DNA of 64,000 nt. Origin: Acestrorhynchus altus (lineage: Eukaryota; Chordata; Actinopteri; Characiformes; Acestrorhynchidae). Where the stretch lies: NCBI GenBank assembly GCA_034509495.1, contig CM067506.1, positions 17,249,828 through 17,313,827 on the forward strand, given 5' to 3'. Position numbers and translations under genes: made by a program. Positions 49,130-62,271 of the stretch are shown piece after piece (position 1 is the stretch's first letter; the number at the start of each line of letters is the position of its first letter). Below the pieces are notes generated by a model, which saw only the letters and a program-made list of their open reading frames with translations, searched no databases and was not told the DNA's origin.

Positions 49130-50035
49130 TTAAAATTAGTCAGGCCAAAAATGATAAAGAAGATTACTGTTTATTCCCATACTCCAGTTTCAAAAGACAG
49201 GTCACAAATTGGCTCAGGAACTGCATTCTCAAACCGAAACACAGGGATAAATTTTCAAATGATAGGAATCGACTCAAGAACCAGACAGGAATTGCCTCAG
49301 AAATTGCGACTCAAAAGACAAGAATTGCCCAAGGAGTAATTTTTCAAAAAACATGAATGACTGAGAGAGGAATTGCTCTTCAAAAAACAGAAATTGATTT
49401 TCAACACAGAAGAATTGTTATTCGAAATACAGTAACCGCCTCAGGAATCACTTTTTAAAATACGGGAAGTGTCATTCAAAAAACAAGAATCTTCAACGTT
49501 AAAATGTTTTTTGTTAGCAATCATTTTTCAGAAGACAGGAATTGCTCATTAACCTTAACTGAGGAATTGTTTTGCAAAGCACAGGAATTGACTTAGGAAT
49601 GCTTGTCAAAACAACAGGAACCATCTCAGGAATCCTTATTCAAAAGTCACAAATTGCCTTAGGAATTACATTTCAAAACAGAATTCCCTTTTTAAATGAC
49701 CTGAATCAATTCAGAAACTTTTTCAAAATGCAGGAATTGCTTTTCCAGAGACAAAGACAATAATTGTTTTTCAAAATTCAAAAATAGACTCTGGAATCCC
49801 TTTTCAAAAAAGAATCAAGAAGGAATTCCTGTTTTTCAAAATGTTCAAATAATTTCTGGAATTGCTTTTCAAAAGAACAATTCAAAAGAATGAAATCAGT
49901 TGACCCATGAACTGACCCATGAACCAGTTTGAGAATCGATTCACAAAGTGATTCAAGAGTTGATTCACAAACCATTTTGGGGGTCGATTCCTGAACTGGT
50001 CCAGAAGTCCAATTCATGTCTTTCATATCAAACAA
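49130..50035 (+). repeat. left arm of composite: degenerate short repeats
   Basis: About 900 bp built from loosely repeated 'GGAATTGCCTCAGGAATT' and 'CTTTTCAAAAGACAGGAATT'-like words, spaced about 30-36 bp. The right arm at 54716-55245 is made of the same words in reverse complement. Confidence 0.75.
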
Positions 50036-50225
50036 CCATAACATTATGACCACCTATTTGTTTCTAAATTCCCTTTTATCAGCTGCTTTTATAATACAGG
50101 AACACGTTGTAGTTCTCTGATTACAGACTCTGTTTCTCTGCATTATTCTAGTCCTTCATCAGTGCTCAAAGGACGCTCCCCCAGGACAATATTGCTGGAT
50201 ATTTCTGGTTGATGGACTGTTCTCA
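50036..50225 (+). repeat. left half of a fish repeat split by insertions
   Basis: It starts 'CCATAACATTATGACCACCT', then 'TCTCTGATTACAGACTCTGT' 'TTCTCTGCAT' and 'TGCTGGATATTTCTGGTTGA'. The inverse half is at 54524-54715. Confidence 0.7.
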
Positions 50226-53200
50226 GATCCACCTATGGGAGGGACTTCTGTATTGAAACCTAAGTGCACCAAGTCTGGCTTGATAGACAGACAGTGGCAT
50301 ATCCAAAGCCAGGGGAGGCTCCACCTACCCCTGCAGACATTTCTTCAGTTGATATTCGCTTCTCGTGACCTCATCTACTTTCACAGTTCAACCTGCTTTC
50401 CTCTGAATTTCATTTAACTGTCCGCAGGGGGATAGATCCTTCAGGATGAGTCTCCACCAGGAGCCATTGTCAGTGATTTACAGTTTGGTCACTGTTCTGC
50501 CCACCAGCTCCCCATGCTCACTGGCTTTTTTCAAGCTACTTGCCTTTGATTTACCTTTATAAAAAAAACAACAACTCACAAGTTACCACCTGTCCTCTCA
50601 TCACAGCATTCCCATCATTTCTGCATTGTGTGCATGGGTCTAAAACACACAAAGGAAGCTGATCAGCTAGAAAGCTTAAAGGCTTAAAGTTGCTTCTATC
50701 CCCAAACAGCATGGCTCTGATGCGGAAAACAGTGACAGTGCAGTGGTTCAGGTTACCCACTAGACCTTAATCACACTTAGCTGGGCCGAACAGTCCAAAT
50801 ACAGTGTGTTTGAGTACCTCCTCCCTGGTCCTCCTTCCTCTGACAATGCTGTTAATGCATTTGAGGGCTCGGACTATGAGGACCCCATTCCTCCCACCCA
50901 AGCTGTACCAGCCAGCAGAACATCAGCTTCATGGCATTCTATCCTTCTTGTGGTGTGTGAGCACACTGCTGCTCATCTCAACATCTACTGGCTGGCTCTT
51001 CTAAATCCAAGAGAATGTTATGATGGAAAGCTCCTAGGTCCTTCTCCCGGGCCAAAGACGCAGCTTATGAAGACCTCCCAGCATGTGCTAAGCACATGTA
51101 ACAGCACTGGGGAGATCCTCTCTACCTTTAACACTGTCTTTTTGGGGCTTCAGATTAAGCACATGTTGTCCTTTGGCATGGGGACCCTCCAGCTATTGAG
51201 CCCTCCATAGCCAGACATTTCAATCCCTCACAAGGAGGCCTGTTTGCACCACCAAAGCCCACTCTCCCTAATAAGATGGACTGGTTTTCTGCTTCCATCC
51301 ACCAGGCTACATACAGGACTTAATGCTTGGCAGTAAGAGACTTACATGTCTCCTCAATTCTTTCACGTTATGAAGAATTCAGGGAGGATATGGGAAAGCA
51401 ACTGAAAAAGGGCTCTCCCTCTCCTGTCCTGTGGAAGGAGATCATTACTATCAATGACCTTGTCCTATGTAATGCTCGCCAGGCTGTCCAAGTTGTTGGC
51501 ACTCCATGACCCTTTCTTTTGTGGGTGAACATGCTCTTTTAGCAGGGTTAAGCAGGGCTCTGGCAGGTCAAAGCCCTGTAACAGGACATCTAGCCAGCAG
51601 CCTGGCCCTTCCCCCAAGCCTTGGGACAAGATGTCTTATGCTACAACTACAGCCATGAAACCAACCACCCCCACCCCTTCTGTTCCTAAGAGGAAGAAGC
51701 CTACCAGAGATATGGCCTCAGGGGGAGTGCAGGTTTGTTGGCTACCAGCCCATTGGACTCAAATTTGAGTTTTCTTCCTCCTAAAAGCAATAAATGTTCC
51801 TCTGCTGCCCTAGTTCCCCAAAAGTACGGTTCAGTGTTTTGGATCTCAGAGTGTTGAACAAACATAGAACAGACAGACATCATAGAGTTCCAGAATGCTC
51901 ACATACAGCCCTTTTTCTTGGTCAATATGTCACAATGACCAGATGATTTCAATCAATCTGATGGATGCCTTTTTCCACATAGGCTTTTATCCCCCACACA
52001 GAATTTTTTTTTGCTTAGCCTACCAATGCCTGTGCTACCAGTACATGTTTCTCCCATTCAGGGTTTCATTGTCTGTGTGCGGAGGTGGGACTATCTCCAC
52101 TGAGACTAATGGGTCTCAGAATTTTAACATATTTAGACGACTGGGTTCTTATTGAAGATTCCAGTGAACAAGTGTTACAAGACACACATTGAGTGCTCTC
52201 CCACTTGGCATCTCTCAGCTTCAGAATGAATCTGGACAAAAGCAACCTCACTCCCTCTCAGAATGTCACATTCCTGGGGCTGGAGCTGAATTCTGTTTCA
52301 ATGCGAGTGTGCCTGTTCCCTCAGTGCCATCTTCGTGAGGAAACTTGTAATGACAGATGCTTGAATGCTTGAAGAACTGTGAATGGGACTTGGCCAAGCA
52401 GGCTGCGCTCAGCTCACATAAACTATCCGGAGCTCCTAACTGTATGGATATCTCTCAGAAACGTCTTCACTCACACATAGTGGGGACACTGTGGGTGAGA
52501 TTTAGTCGGGCAACTGTAGATCTCTTCAACTTGTGTATAAATGCCCATTGTCCTACGTTTTTCTCACTAAAGGACTGAAATACCCCCCTAAGTGTGGATG
52601 CACTGGCCCACCCACTCTCATCAGGCAGAGAGAACAAGGGCTGATACACTTTCTGATTGCTCCACGGTGGCCCAAAGCTTGGTGGCTGGCAGAGATAATT
52701 CATGAACGGGGCTTGCAGTTACCTGCCAATGTCTAAGCAGCTCATTCCTAAATGGGACCTTGCATTAGTGCCATTTGCTCTTTTCCAGCAGCTGTTTGAA
52801 CCCTTAGAGAGGGTCACTCCTGGTGCTAGATAACTTTCAGGGAGTTTCATTACAGGAGATCTGTTCAGCTGCCACCTGGGCTTCTCCACACACCTTTGTG
52901 AGAGTCTACTGGCTTGATATTAACAAGAACCTGGTAGCTCACTTTGTTCTGGGTGTGGGTGCTATATGCAAATAGGCATTGATTGGCACATTCACCTGAA
53001 GTTCCTAACATTATAATGTTAAACCATGTTTCATGTCCTGTATAAGGGAACACATTTTCCTATTGCAGACTGTCTCACTGTGAGCATACAGGGCAATCAG
53101 GGAGCTGTCCATCTCCCATAGCTGGATCTCGACCACAAGATGATAAAAGAGAAAAATAGGTTACTGTTCTGTAACCCTGATTTTCGTCTGGAGAGATCCA

Positions 53201-53285
53201 CCAAGCATGTCCCGCTTGCTGCACAAGAAGTGAATACATTAATGGAAGAAATGTAGTGTGACAGGGTGCTATATGTCTTTAGGGG
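50226..53285 (+). mobile_element. DIRS-like tyrosine-recombinase retrotransposon, decayed
   Basis: Ordered plus-strand pieces fit a DIRS element. A gag-like region lies around 50800-51250 and a reverse transcriptase at 52121-52315 (ILTYLDDWVLIEDSSEQVLQ, then SQNVTFLGLEL). An RNase H/linker block sits at about 52560-52715 (IRQREQGLIHFLIAPRWPKA) and a tyrosine-recombinase end at 52859-52963 (ICSAATWASPHTFVRVYW, then AHFVLGVGA). Stops, shifts and a deletion inside the recombinase make it dead. 'GGTTACTGTTCTGTAACC' at 53159-53176 is a small palindrome, as is common near DIRS ends. Exact borders are uncertain. Confidence 0.8.
52121..52315 (+). pseudogene. DIRS reverse transcriptase core
   Basis: YLDDW, with the two catalytic Asp at 52136-52141, is the DIRS form of the YxDD box. 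It is followed by a stop (at the codon after QDTH), then VLSHLASLSFRMNLDKSNLT, and FLGLEL. In intact elements this enzyme copies RNA into DNA. Confidence 0.85.
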
Positions 53286-54523
53286 TACAGTGGGGGAAAT
53301 TAAGTTTTTGATACACTGGTCATTTTGCTAGTTTTCCAAGCTACAAAGAATGGAGAGGTCTGAAATTTTTATCACTTCAACTGTGAGGGACCAAATAAAA
53401 AAAAATCACATTTTATGATTAATTTTATCCTTTTAAATAATTATTTTGCATTTTATTACATGAAATAAGTATTTTGATCACCTACCGAACAGCAAGAATT
53501 CTGGGTCTCACAGACCTGTTATTTTTTCTGTCAGAAGGCCTCCTACTCTGCCCATATTGCCTATATTAACTGCATCTCTTTGAACTTGTTACCTGTATAA
53601 AACACCCTTGTCCACACTCAATCAATCATACCCCAACCTCTCCACCATGGCCAAGAACAAAGAGCTTTCTAAGAACATCAGGGACAAAATTTTAGACCTG
53701 CACAAGGATGGGATGGACTACAGGACAATAGGCAAACAGCTTGGTGATAAGGCAACAATTATTGGTGCAAATTATTAGAAAATGGAAGAAACACAAGATG
53801 AATGTCAGTCATCCTCTATCTGGGGCTCCATGCAAGATCTCGCTTCATGGGGTAAGGATGATTCTGTAAAAGGTTAGGAATCAGCCCACAACTATAAAAG
53901 ATGACCTTGTCAATGACCTGCAGAGAGCTGGGACTGCAGTATCAAAGATTACCATTAGAAACACACTATGCCATCATGGATTAAAATCCTGCAGGGCACC
54001 AAAGGTCTCACTGCTTATGCCAGCACATGTCCAGGCCCATTTTAAGTTCATCAATGACCATGTGGTCAGATGAGACTAAAATCAAACATTTGGGATCAAC
54101 TCCACTTGCTATATTACAAGGAAGAAGAAGGATGAGTACAACGGCAACATGGGGGCGGACATTTTATACTTTGTAGGTGCTTTTCTTCAGTGGGGACAGG
54201 ATGACTGCACCAAAGGGTGGACGTATCATGAGATTTTGGCCAACAACCTCCTTCCCACAGTAAGTGCATTGAAGATGGGTCATCTTCACACACAGCAAGG
54301 GCAACTAAGGAGGGCTCTGTAAGAAGCATTTCAAGGTCCTGGAGTGGCCTGACCAGTCTCCAGACCTGGAACCAGTAGTAAATCTTTGGAGGGAGCTGAA
54401 ACTCAATGTTGCCCAGCAACAGCTCAGAAACCTGAAAGATCTAGAGAAGATGTGTATGGACAAGTGGGCCAAGATCCCTGATGTAGTGTGTTCAAACTAC
54501 TGTGGTGTGTCAAGAACTACAGG
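53286..54523 (+). mobile_element. Tc1-like transposon lacking its right end
   Basis: After a TA, 'CAGTGGGGGAAATTAAGTTT' opens the terminal repeat. A transposase pseudogene starts at 53648 (MAKNKELSKNIRDKILDLHK, then YRTIGKQLG) with the usual paired helix-turn-helix. Downstream, a doubled base and other shifts break the frame. KWKKHKM, VSKITIRNTLCHHG and WAKIPDVV are still visible. The expected right inverted repeat is missing; the sequence passes near 54523 into the split fish repeat. Confidence 0.85.
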
Positions 54524-54715
54524 AAATATAATTTCAGTGTCACTGCAGTGCTAAGATGGGTACACTACCCATAACACCTGCTCTGTGGTGGTCCTGTGGG
54601 TACCATTGAAGAACAGGGTGAAAACTAACAAAGTATGGACAGAAACAGATGGACTACTCTATAATTATAGAACTACAAATTGCTCCTGTTTGGTAAGTTG
54701 ATCAAATGGATAGTG
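54524..54715 (+). repeat. right half of the split fish repeat
   Basis: 'TTTCAGTGTCACTGCAGTGC', 'CACCTGCTCTGTGGTGGTCC', 'GAAACAGATGGACTACTCTA' and 'ATTATAGAACTACAAATTGC' are the known order for the right half of the element whose left half is 50036-50225. Confidence 0.75.
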
Positions 54716-55245
54716 AAGCACTTCCTGTCTTTTGAATTGTAATTTCACTTAATTCCCATCAATGGAATGTGATTCCAAAGTTGATTTATGTGTTTTGAAA
54801 GCCGATTCTTCAGTTGATTACTAGGCGATTTCTAGGTTTTTTCTTTATAAATGTTATTCCTTTCTTGACTCATTAAAATGCAGTTCCTGTCTTTTGAAAA
54901 ACAATTTCCGAGGTTACTCTTGTTTCATGGAATGTGATATCTGTCTTTGAAAAGTGAATCATTTGAGGCATTTCTTGTCCTTTTAATGAGAATTCCTAGC
55001 TTGTGACCAGCAATTTATGTCTTTATAATCCCAATGTCTGAAGTTCCATAGTTCCACATTCCAAAGTCAATTTATTGAGTCGATTTCTGAAGCAATTCTT
55101 TTCTTTTTAAATACATTCATTGACTCTTTTCTTAACTTATTAAAAACCATTACTATCTTTATAAATGCAATTTTTGAGTCAATTCTTACCATTTGAAAAG
55201 TGATTCCTGAGGTAATTACTGTTCCATGAAGCCCTCCTCTACTTT
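54716..55245 (-). repeat. right arm of composite: inverted degenerate repeats
   Basis: 'TTCCTGTCTTTTGAA' and related words such as 'CAGTTCCTGTCTTTTGAAAA' are the reverse complement of the left-arm words ('TTTTCAAAAGACAGGAATTG'). Confidence 0.75.
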
Positions 55246-57420
55246 TAAACTATGTTCTCATTACAGTTTATTTATAATTGGCAGAATTGGCATTCTACAC
55301 TTTCAGTTATCTATGGTCAGATGCCTTTGAATATATTGAATGTAACAGTCTTATCCTGTTAAACAAAACTGTTAAGTCAAATTTAGCCCAGCACTTTTAC
55401 ATCAGCTCTATCACAGTTCTATAATATGAGCAAGTGTTTGATTTATCTTCTCTGTGTATCTGGAAGTGCAAGAGGATATTCCTCTGTGATAGGGTGATTT
55501 TAAGATTGAACAAGATAGACAATCAACCATGAGCTAATAGTTAGTGGTATAAGAACACATTCAGTTATCTTTTTTTTAATCGCATATATGTCCATTAGAT
55601 TACAATATTGAAGCTACAAGTTCTACTTGTAGTCTTCATGGCACAGACAAGCATACAAATAGCTAATCCATGATGAAGCTCTAGGGTCTAAAATACTACA
55701 TTTGGAGTTGGATTTTAATGGGATTTTTATGAAATTTGTACAAATGCATCTCATTCTGGCTACTCATATATCGAATGTCAAAGCTTCTTTTGCATCATTC
55801 GTAAAGCAACAAACAATGACCACAGCAAATCCAGAGTGATGGAACTCTGAGGATCCAATTAGAGCAATTAAGGCTACATAGCCAGTGCCATTACTACAGC
55901 AGCCCATACAGATTGGTTTATGATTTCTGGACACACAAGTCAGATCTGATCATTTGCAAATAACAGTACAGTCAGTCGTGTCAGCAGATCTGATTTGAGA
56001 AACATGTTACTGTATTACTGCGGCAGATAAAACACTCCATACTCAGGAAAGTGATAGAGAATAATCCATCTGTATAGACTGTAGTATCTGTGTGTGCATG
56101 CTTGTGTTTCAGGTCTAAGTGTGCACTAATCATAAATCATAAAAGATTGCAGGTGTTAAGTGATAAGTAGGTGGAGCTGGAGTGGATCCTCACTTGACAA
56201 AATGAATTAATGATAATTAATAATTAATAATAATTCTTACTTACTTGATTCCATAATGAATGAAGGACCTCCTGTAATATTGGGCTTATTATTTTATTTT
56301 GTTACAACTCTCTGAGAATTTTTCAAAAGAAAAAAAAAAGAAAAAAGAAAAAAGGAAGCAACAGCAATCTACACAATCTTATACACAGCGAACAGAAATT
56401 CATTCAGGCTCTTTATCTGAAGAGTAAAGTGCAGAGAATTGTACAATCCATTGAGTGGACTATCTGGGTCGTGCAATGACACAAAGCAGAAGCACTTTTT
56501 CCAAGTATTGCTGATAAAAACAGGCTAATCAACAAGTTCTTTGATTTTGTCTGTAGCAAGATGTATTTAATGATTATAATGGAGCCACTTAGATACTGTT
56601 TGTTTTCTTCAGCTCTCAGAGTATTCTACATACAGAAGTGTAAGTATAAAGTTCTCTATGGTTTTTGACTTTAGTGATACATATTTAATTTCTTTTAGTA
56701 TTTTAATCAAAAGACTGACAAAAAACGTTAGTTGACAGCAATGACTGTTTTTGCAGTTTAACACACATGCACACCACTGCAGCATCCAGATAGCAAATGA
56801 GTCACAGTTCTGTGAGAGTGGAGAGGTGGGCTTAAAAGAGCAAGCTAACAAGTGAGGGAAGCAGAGGATGATTGGATAACAGAGGAGGTGAAAAGGAATG
56901 AGCAGTGTTAAGAGCTCTATAGGGATCTTGCACTTTGTGTGAGATAAACACATAAAGGGAACAGCACTGTCACCTCTGCTGTGAAACCCCTTGTGAAAAA
57001 GGAGTCTAACACAGTGAGAAAGATCACCCTGATCGATAGCTTATTCAATAATCAGATAATTCCCTTATGAGGTGATTTTTAAGTGACTTCTAGGCACAAG
57101 CCTGAAAGCCTTGGTACTGTACTTCCACTGCTTCAGAGGAGGGCTGCCAAAAGCAATGATGGGAAATCATTTGGCTTGTCAACTAGATTGGTCCCCATAC
57201 CTCTAGTAAACCCCCCCCACACACATACACAATGCACATAGATCTTTCTGAGCTCTTTTGCATGAAGGTGATTGTAGAGGTCTGTCTGTGGCTCCAGGCT
57301 CACATGACAATGAGGACAATGATGATGATGAGCACTCAGATCATTCTCTAGCCCCAGGGAACACGTATCTAACAGCTCTTGAGCTCTTCCCCTCAATTAG
57401 ACCTGAAAATAAAACCCATT
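55246..57420. other. stretch without recognisable gene
   Basis: No exon-like block. An A-rich run lies at 56327-56355. A minus-strand frame at 56609-56953 has hydrophobic patches but no signal-peptide plus donor arrangement that would fit the missing gfra4 exon. Confidence 0.35.
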
Positions 57421-57451
57421 CTTCTCTGGGGTGTGCTAATAATGAGTGTAT

Positions 57452-57492
57452 AAGTGTGTGTGTGTGTGTGTGTCTCTGCGTGTGTGTGTGTA
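57452..57492. repeat. (TG)n microsatellite
   Basis: TG run with one TCTCTGCG interruption. Confidence 0.9.
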
Positions 57493-57814
57493 TGCATCTG
57501 CACAGGCAAGCGTATGTGTATACTTTGGCTCCTGCGGTGTTAAAATGCTGTCTAAATGCCCTAGTGTGATTGAGTAGCTTCCTATCAGCATGCCCTCCAA
57601 TTTATACAAACAAAGAGTATGTCCCATCTATTGTGCCGCCAGCTTTTACTTCCCCCCCACGTTCAAAAAAGCAAATTATTGGAGTCTCTGAAGTATTTCA
57701 GCAGAGCTGAAATATCAAAGACAGTCATTAAATGTCTGTTTTCTATGAGGTTTTATATGTTCCCCCACTAAATCAGGGATCAGGTGTTTTTTTTCTGAAA
57801 AAGGTCATGCTGGA

Positions 57815-58025
57815 TCCTTGATTCATCAGGCAGAAAGCAGGAATACCCCCTGGACAGGACACCAGTCCATCGCAGGGTACCAAAAACTCACACACACACA
57901 CACACTTAGGGGCAATTCACCAGAGTATCCGAAACCTGTGCAGACAAGGGGAGAACACATCAAACTCTTCACAGACAGTAACAAGCAGGGATCGAACTCA
58001 CAACCCCAGGCACTTTGAGCCATTT
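57815..58025 (+). repeat. LINE/SINE-like 3' tail with embedded (CA)n
   Basis: 'GGACAGGACACCAGTCCATC' 'GCAGGGTACC', a CA run, 'GGGCAATTCACCAGAGTATC', 'GGGAGAACACATCAAACTCT' and 'GGGATCGAACTCACAACCCC' occur in order. This is a very common fish repeat type. Confidence 0.8.
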
Positions 58026-59221
58026 CACATCCATTTTTTATGTTAATCTTTTAGCATTTATTACTCATTCACTAAACATAAAGGCTGGTTGACTAAAGGC
58101 AACAGTAGAATGGATAAACATCCGTGTCTGTTAAGCACAGATTTTCAGTGATGTCATAACTACAGGAATCCAGAGGGCATGCCTAAGGGGGTAGATGTTA
58201 ATAATTTAAAGGGATCATTTTGATCATGCTTTTTGACTGGGAGAATTTAAGCCACGATGAATAGCTGTTAATTAAGGAAAAAATGCATTTATTTCTTTTA
58301 AATTGTTCTTTGATGTATACATTTTAAACATGACTCTGGTGGGGGAAAAAATGATCAGATGGTCAGACCAGATTTCAAACATATTTACAACCCTGTTATT
58401 GTGATTCAGAATTAAGCACCCTGCTTTTGCTTTACCAGAGCACTTTTGGTTGTTTTATGGCACTTTGACAGGCTCACAGAACCGATGTTTAATTTTTAAA
58501 AAGTCTTGCAAAAAAAAAAATTTTTTATATACTTTTAAAAGATTTATTAGACAGTGTTGCAGGCCTTTTGTGTGATGTGTTGAATAAATTTAGCCAGTTA
58601 CATTTTAGCTTTGTCCCCATTCACTTCCCGAGTTACCAGTAACAATATGCTAGCATTTTCATGACATTTTCATTATGTGTTCTTATGTGTCTTCAGTTTA
58701 GTAGTAAACTGTGTTAATACAGTTTATCATTTCAAGTACATAATTGAAATTGTAACAAAATGGGAAATTTTTAACATTGTCCTTTTTTTCCAACTTAATT
58801 TTGTTTTTGCTGGATTTTGTTTTGAAGGAGAATCAATGTTCGAAGTAGAGGTCCCATTTTTTAAATCCCACTTCCATTAGCATTCATCCTGCACACTCCC
58901 ACCAAGAAACAGCCATATTTCTCTTGTTTCCACCTGCAACATTTCTGCCTGATTCCACCTGTAGTCCCAGCTGCTGTCCCACCGACTTGTTTTAAGTTAT
59001 CTTTAATGTGGTGTATTTGCCTTTCTTTCTAGAGCATGTCCCACAGCTCAGATTGACTATCTATAGGCTCCACCATTTCTGTCTTTTTATCATGTTGTTC
59101 TCATCATTCTTTCTTATGTTTGTTTCTTAGCCATTTAGCTAAATTCCCTTATTGTTAATTATGCATGGTAAGTATTGCATGATCATCTTAATTTTTTATA
59201 TCCCACTCTCGCACTACACTG
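58026..59221. other. stretch without recognisable gene
   Basis: AT-rich; only short frames without domains. Confidence 0.35.
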
Positions 59222-59224
59222 CTG

Positions 59225-59301
<77 letters not shown>

Positions 59302-59420
59302 TGCATGGCCAATTCACCTATTACATATATTTTTATTTGAGAGGCCAGAGGTAAACAGGAGTACCTGGAGGAAGCCCGCATGGATTCTACATTCATACCC
59401 TTGGAGCTGTGTGGCATGCT
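59222..59420 (+). repeat. (CA)n inside a second LINE/SINE-like tail
   Basis: A CA run at 59226-59300 is followed by 'GGCCAATTCACCTATTACAT' and 'GTACCTGGAGGAAGCCCGCA', words of the same repeat class as 57815-58025. Confidence 0.75.
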
Positions 59421-60689
59421 ATACCTGTATTGGTATTGGTAGCCTTATGCTGTATTTTCTGCATGTAGCAATTTGTACTGTACATTTTTGTACTGAAAGC
59501 TTGTTACGTGAACGTGTATCAGATCAGTCTGAAGCGAGGAAGGAGAATGGCATTACCGTAATGACTGCTGTATTCCTTTGCTCATTTCTCTGGATAACTC
59601 AAGAAAGATTTTCTTATAACAAGCTTCAGGGTCAGAGTGAATTTAACTTTCCCTTTATTATCAGTTTTTTCCCTCTGGCTGACAGTCACAAGTGAGTTAG
59701 AAAGAGCAGTTCAGAGTTTAGTTACAAGTCAGACAGCATGTGTGATCTGGCCCTTTTTTTCTAGTACTGACAGAGGCATTTGTTGTGCAGTCCATTTTAA
59801 CAACCATATAGGAAGGAACTTCATAACCACAGTTTAAGCTTTTCAAGGCCCTTTTCTGTCATAATTTCCCTTTAGTATCTCCTGAGAGAATGAGTACAGC
59901 CTTCCACAACTTTTGTGCTACTATTTCTGTAACATGCAGACAAATCAGGTGTCTGCAATTTGCATATGATTCTGATCTCCTTGGGGCTCTCGCCAATAGA
60001 TTAACTGACAGCAGGTGTTTACAGTAGTGAAACCAGCAGGGGGTGGTTGAAGTGATAGCATGTAGAAAAAAAATGTTGTAGCTGTCAGCAGCTGTCTCAA
60101 AATCCATTAGCTCCATTACTTGTTAGCTGCAGTAGCCTTGGAGCTCCAGTACACCACTATAGAAAAAAAGAAAACCTCATACACCAAATATGTGTAGGCT
60201 GAACTATCACTTTAATAGCATTAAAAAATCTTTTCTTTAGACTATGGACACAAACCGGTCTATCCTGGTTTATCCATGTTCTTTTTAAAGGGTATTTTTG
60301 TTCACTATACCCGATACCTTGATTTTCTTTTCTGACCCTTAGAATTACTTTTACTGGATGACCACTTGTCAGGAGAGTTACAGTGGTGCTGTAGGCTGCT
60401 GGAGGTCAAACTATTTAGAACTGTTTTATCCAGCTTGATAAGCTTATACACCTGATTTCAGTTACCCCTTAAAATTATCTCCTGCTCCTAGAAGTTCATG
60501 CTACAAAAAGCAATATGAACCTGTTGAAATTGCCTGGATCCCTGCATTGATAACAATTCACAATCACAAGTCACATATACACAAACACAATCTAACAAAT
60601 GTTCTTTTCATTTAGGAAATATCCAAAGTGCAGGCTAGAAAAAGTAAGCGTGTCTCTTAGTGGTTAGTGTACAACATGCCTCAGTGCAA

Positions 60690-61085
60690 ACCTATTTCCA
60701 ATGAAAATGTGTTTCAGGGACAGAAGAAGCTGGAAAAAGGCTACAAAAACTGCTAAAGTTCTGGGTGTACATCAATCCTAGGTTAGACAAACTGTCAACA
60801 AATGGAGATGGAACAAATTTGGGTCTTTCTGAGAACATTCTATGAACAAAAGTGGACCTTTCTAAGAAGATTTTAAGAGCACAAGGATACAAGGTTACAA
60901 GAGGCAAGAAAGAACCCAGGAGTAACTGTAAACTGCCTACTGAAGACTCAACAAAAAGCAGAAACCTATGCTTATGTGTCCACACTACTGGAAAACTGAA
61001 CAAGAACAGCATTCATGACAGGATACCACAAAGACAAAGTCTGTTTGTCCCAAATATGTTGGGACAATTTAATAATGTTTAACAA
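60690..61085 (+). repeat. degenerate Tc1-like N-terminal remnant
   Basis: The plus strand reads KKATKTAKVLGVHQS, a stop, then VRQTVNKWR, which has the pattern of a Tc1-type helix-turn-helix. Frequent stops follow. The family is uncertain. Confidence 0.45.
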
Positions 61086-61677
61086 TGTATCCATTTCTGA
61101 GCAAATATGACTTCATTTCATTCTCAGGTTTTTGCAGAAATATATTTTTTAAGAGTTTACAACCTGCATATGCATTCAGTACATTTTCAATATAGGCTTC
61201 TACATACAATATTGACCACATATGAAATGCTACACGAGAAATGTATGTGCTGAAAAGAAGTTTAATACTTTTGTATGACACCTCCATCACTGATGTAGGC
61301 TCTGCTATTAACATGATTGATAAAGTGATCAATCAGCCATTGACTGTGCATATAAACATGGTAATAGTGATTCAGCAATTGATTGAAATCAAGTTGCTGA
61401 ATCTTTAGTCAGAGCCAGCTGATACTGACTTGGGACCAGGTCTGAGGAAGGAATAACCAGTCTCTTAGCTGAGAAGATCTTGACATTATGATGCTTTTGG
61501 GAAAGGAGGGCTGGATCTGTTTGATGAGGGATGACAGATGGATTGGCAGAGCTGTGGATAATGAGCCTGGAATGGGGCCACTAATGAGGAGTCTACAGAC
61601 AGTTAGTGAAGTAGGTTTGGTCTCTTAAGTGTTCAGATCTAAGAGGATAGACCCCGTAGGCCACAGACATCACTGGT

Positions 61678-61680
<3 letters not shown>

Positions 61681-61760
<80 letters not shown>
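61681..61760. repeat. (TG)40 microsatellite
   Basis: 80 bp of uninterrupted TG. Confidence 0.99.
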
Positions 61761-61761
<1 letters not shown>

Positions 61762-61866
61762 TAGATGGGTAGGTCCTCATTAAGGTTGAAGTCCCATGGT
61801 GCATGGTCACCCAGAGAGTGAACGGTAAAATGGGTCGACTATGTAGGTCAAGTTATCTTCTTGTTG

Positions 61867-61867
<1 letters not shown>

Positions 61868-61893
<26 letters not shown>
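61868..61893. repeat. (TG)n microsatellite
   Basis: 13 TG units. Confidence 0.97.
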
Positions 61894-61897
<4 letters not shown>

Positions 61898-61949
61898 AAA
61901 ATTGTGGACACTAAATCTGCCATTTTACTCCACAGTATTAGCAGTCTCA

Positions 61950-61953
<4 letters not shown>

Positions 61954-62033
<80 letters not shown>

Positions 62034-62040
62034 TGTGTGT
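61954..62040. repeat. (TG)n microsatellite
   Basis: About 43 TG units with one TT near the end. Confidence 0.98.
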
Positions 62041-62146
62041 ATACAGTGAAGGCAGGATTCATCCTTCTCCCTGGTGATGATTGTTTTGTGAGAGTAACAG
62101 TACCTGTCACAAAACTTGAACATGTCCACTTGGAAGCTCAGAGAAC

Positions 62147-62271
<125 letters not shown>

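Noticed and set aside
56609..56953. Signal-peptide exon for gfra4
   Set aside because: The hydrophobic stretch is not followed by a phase-1 donor at a sensible distance and the start context is weak.
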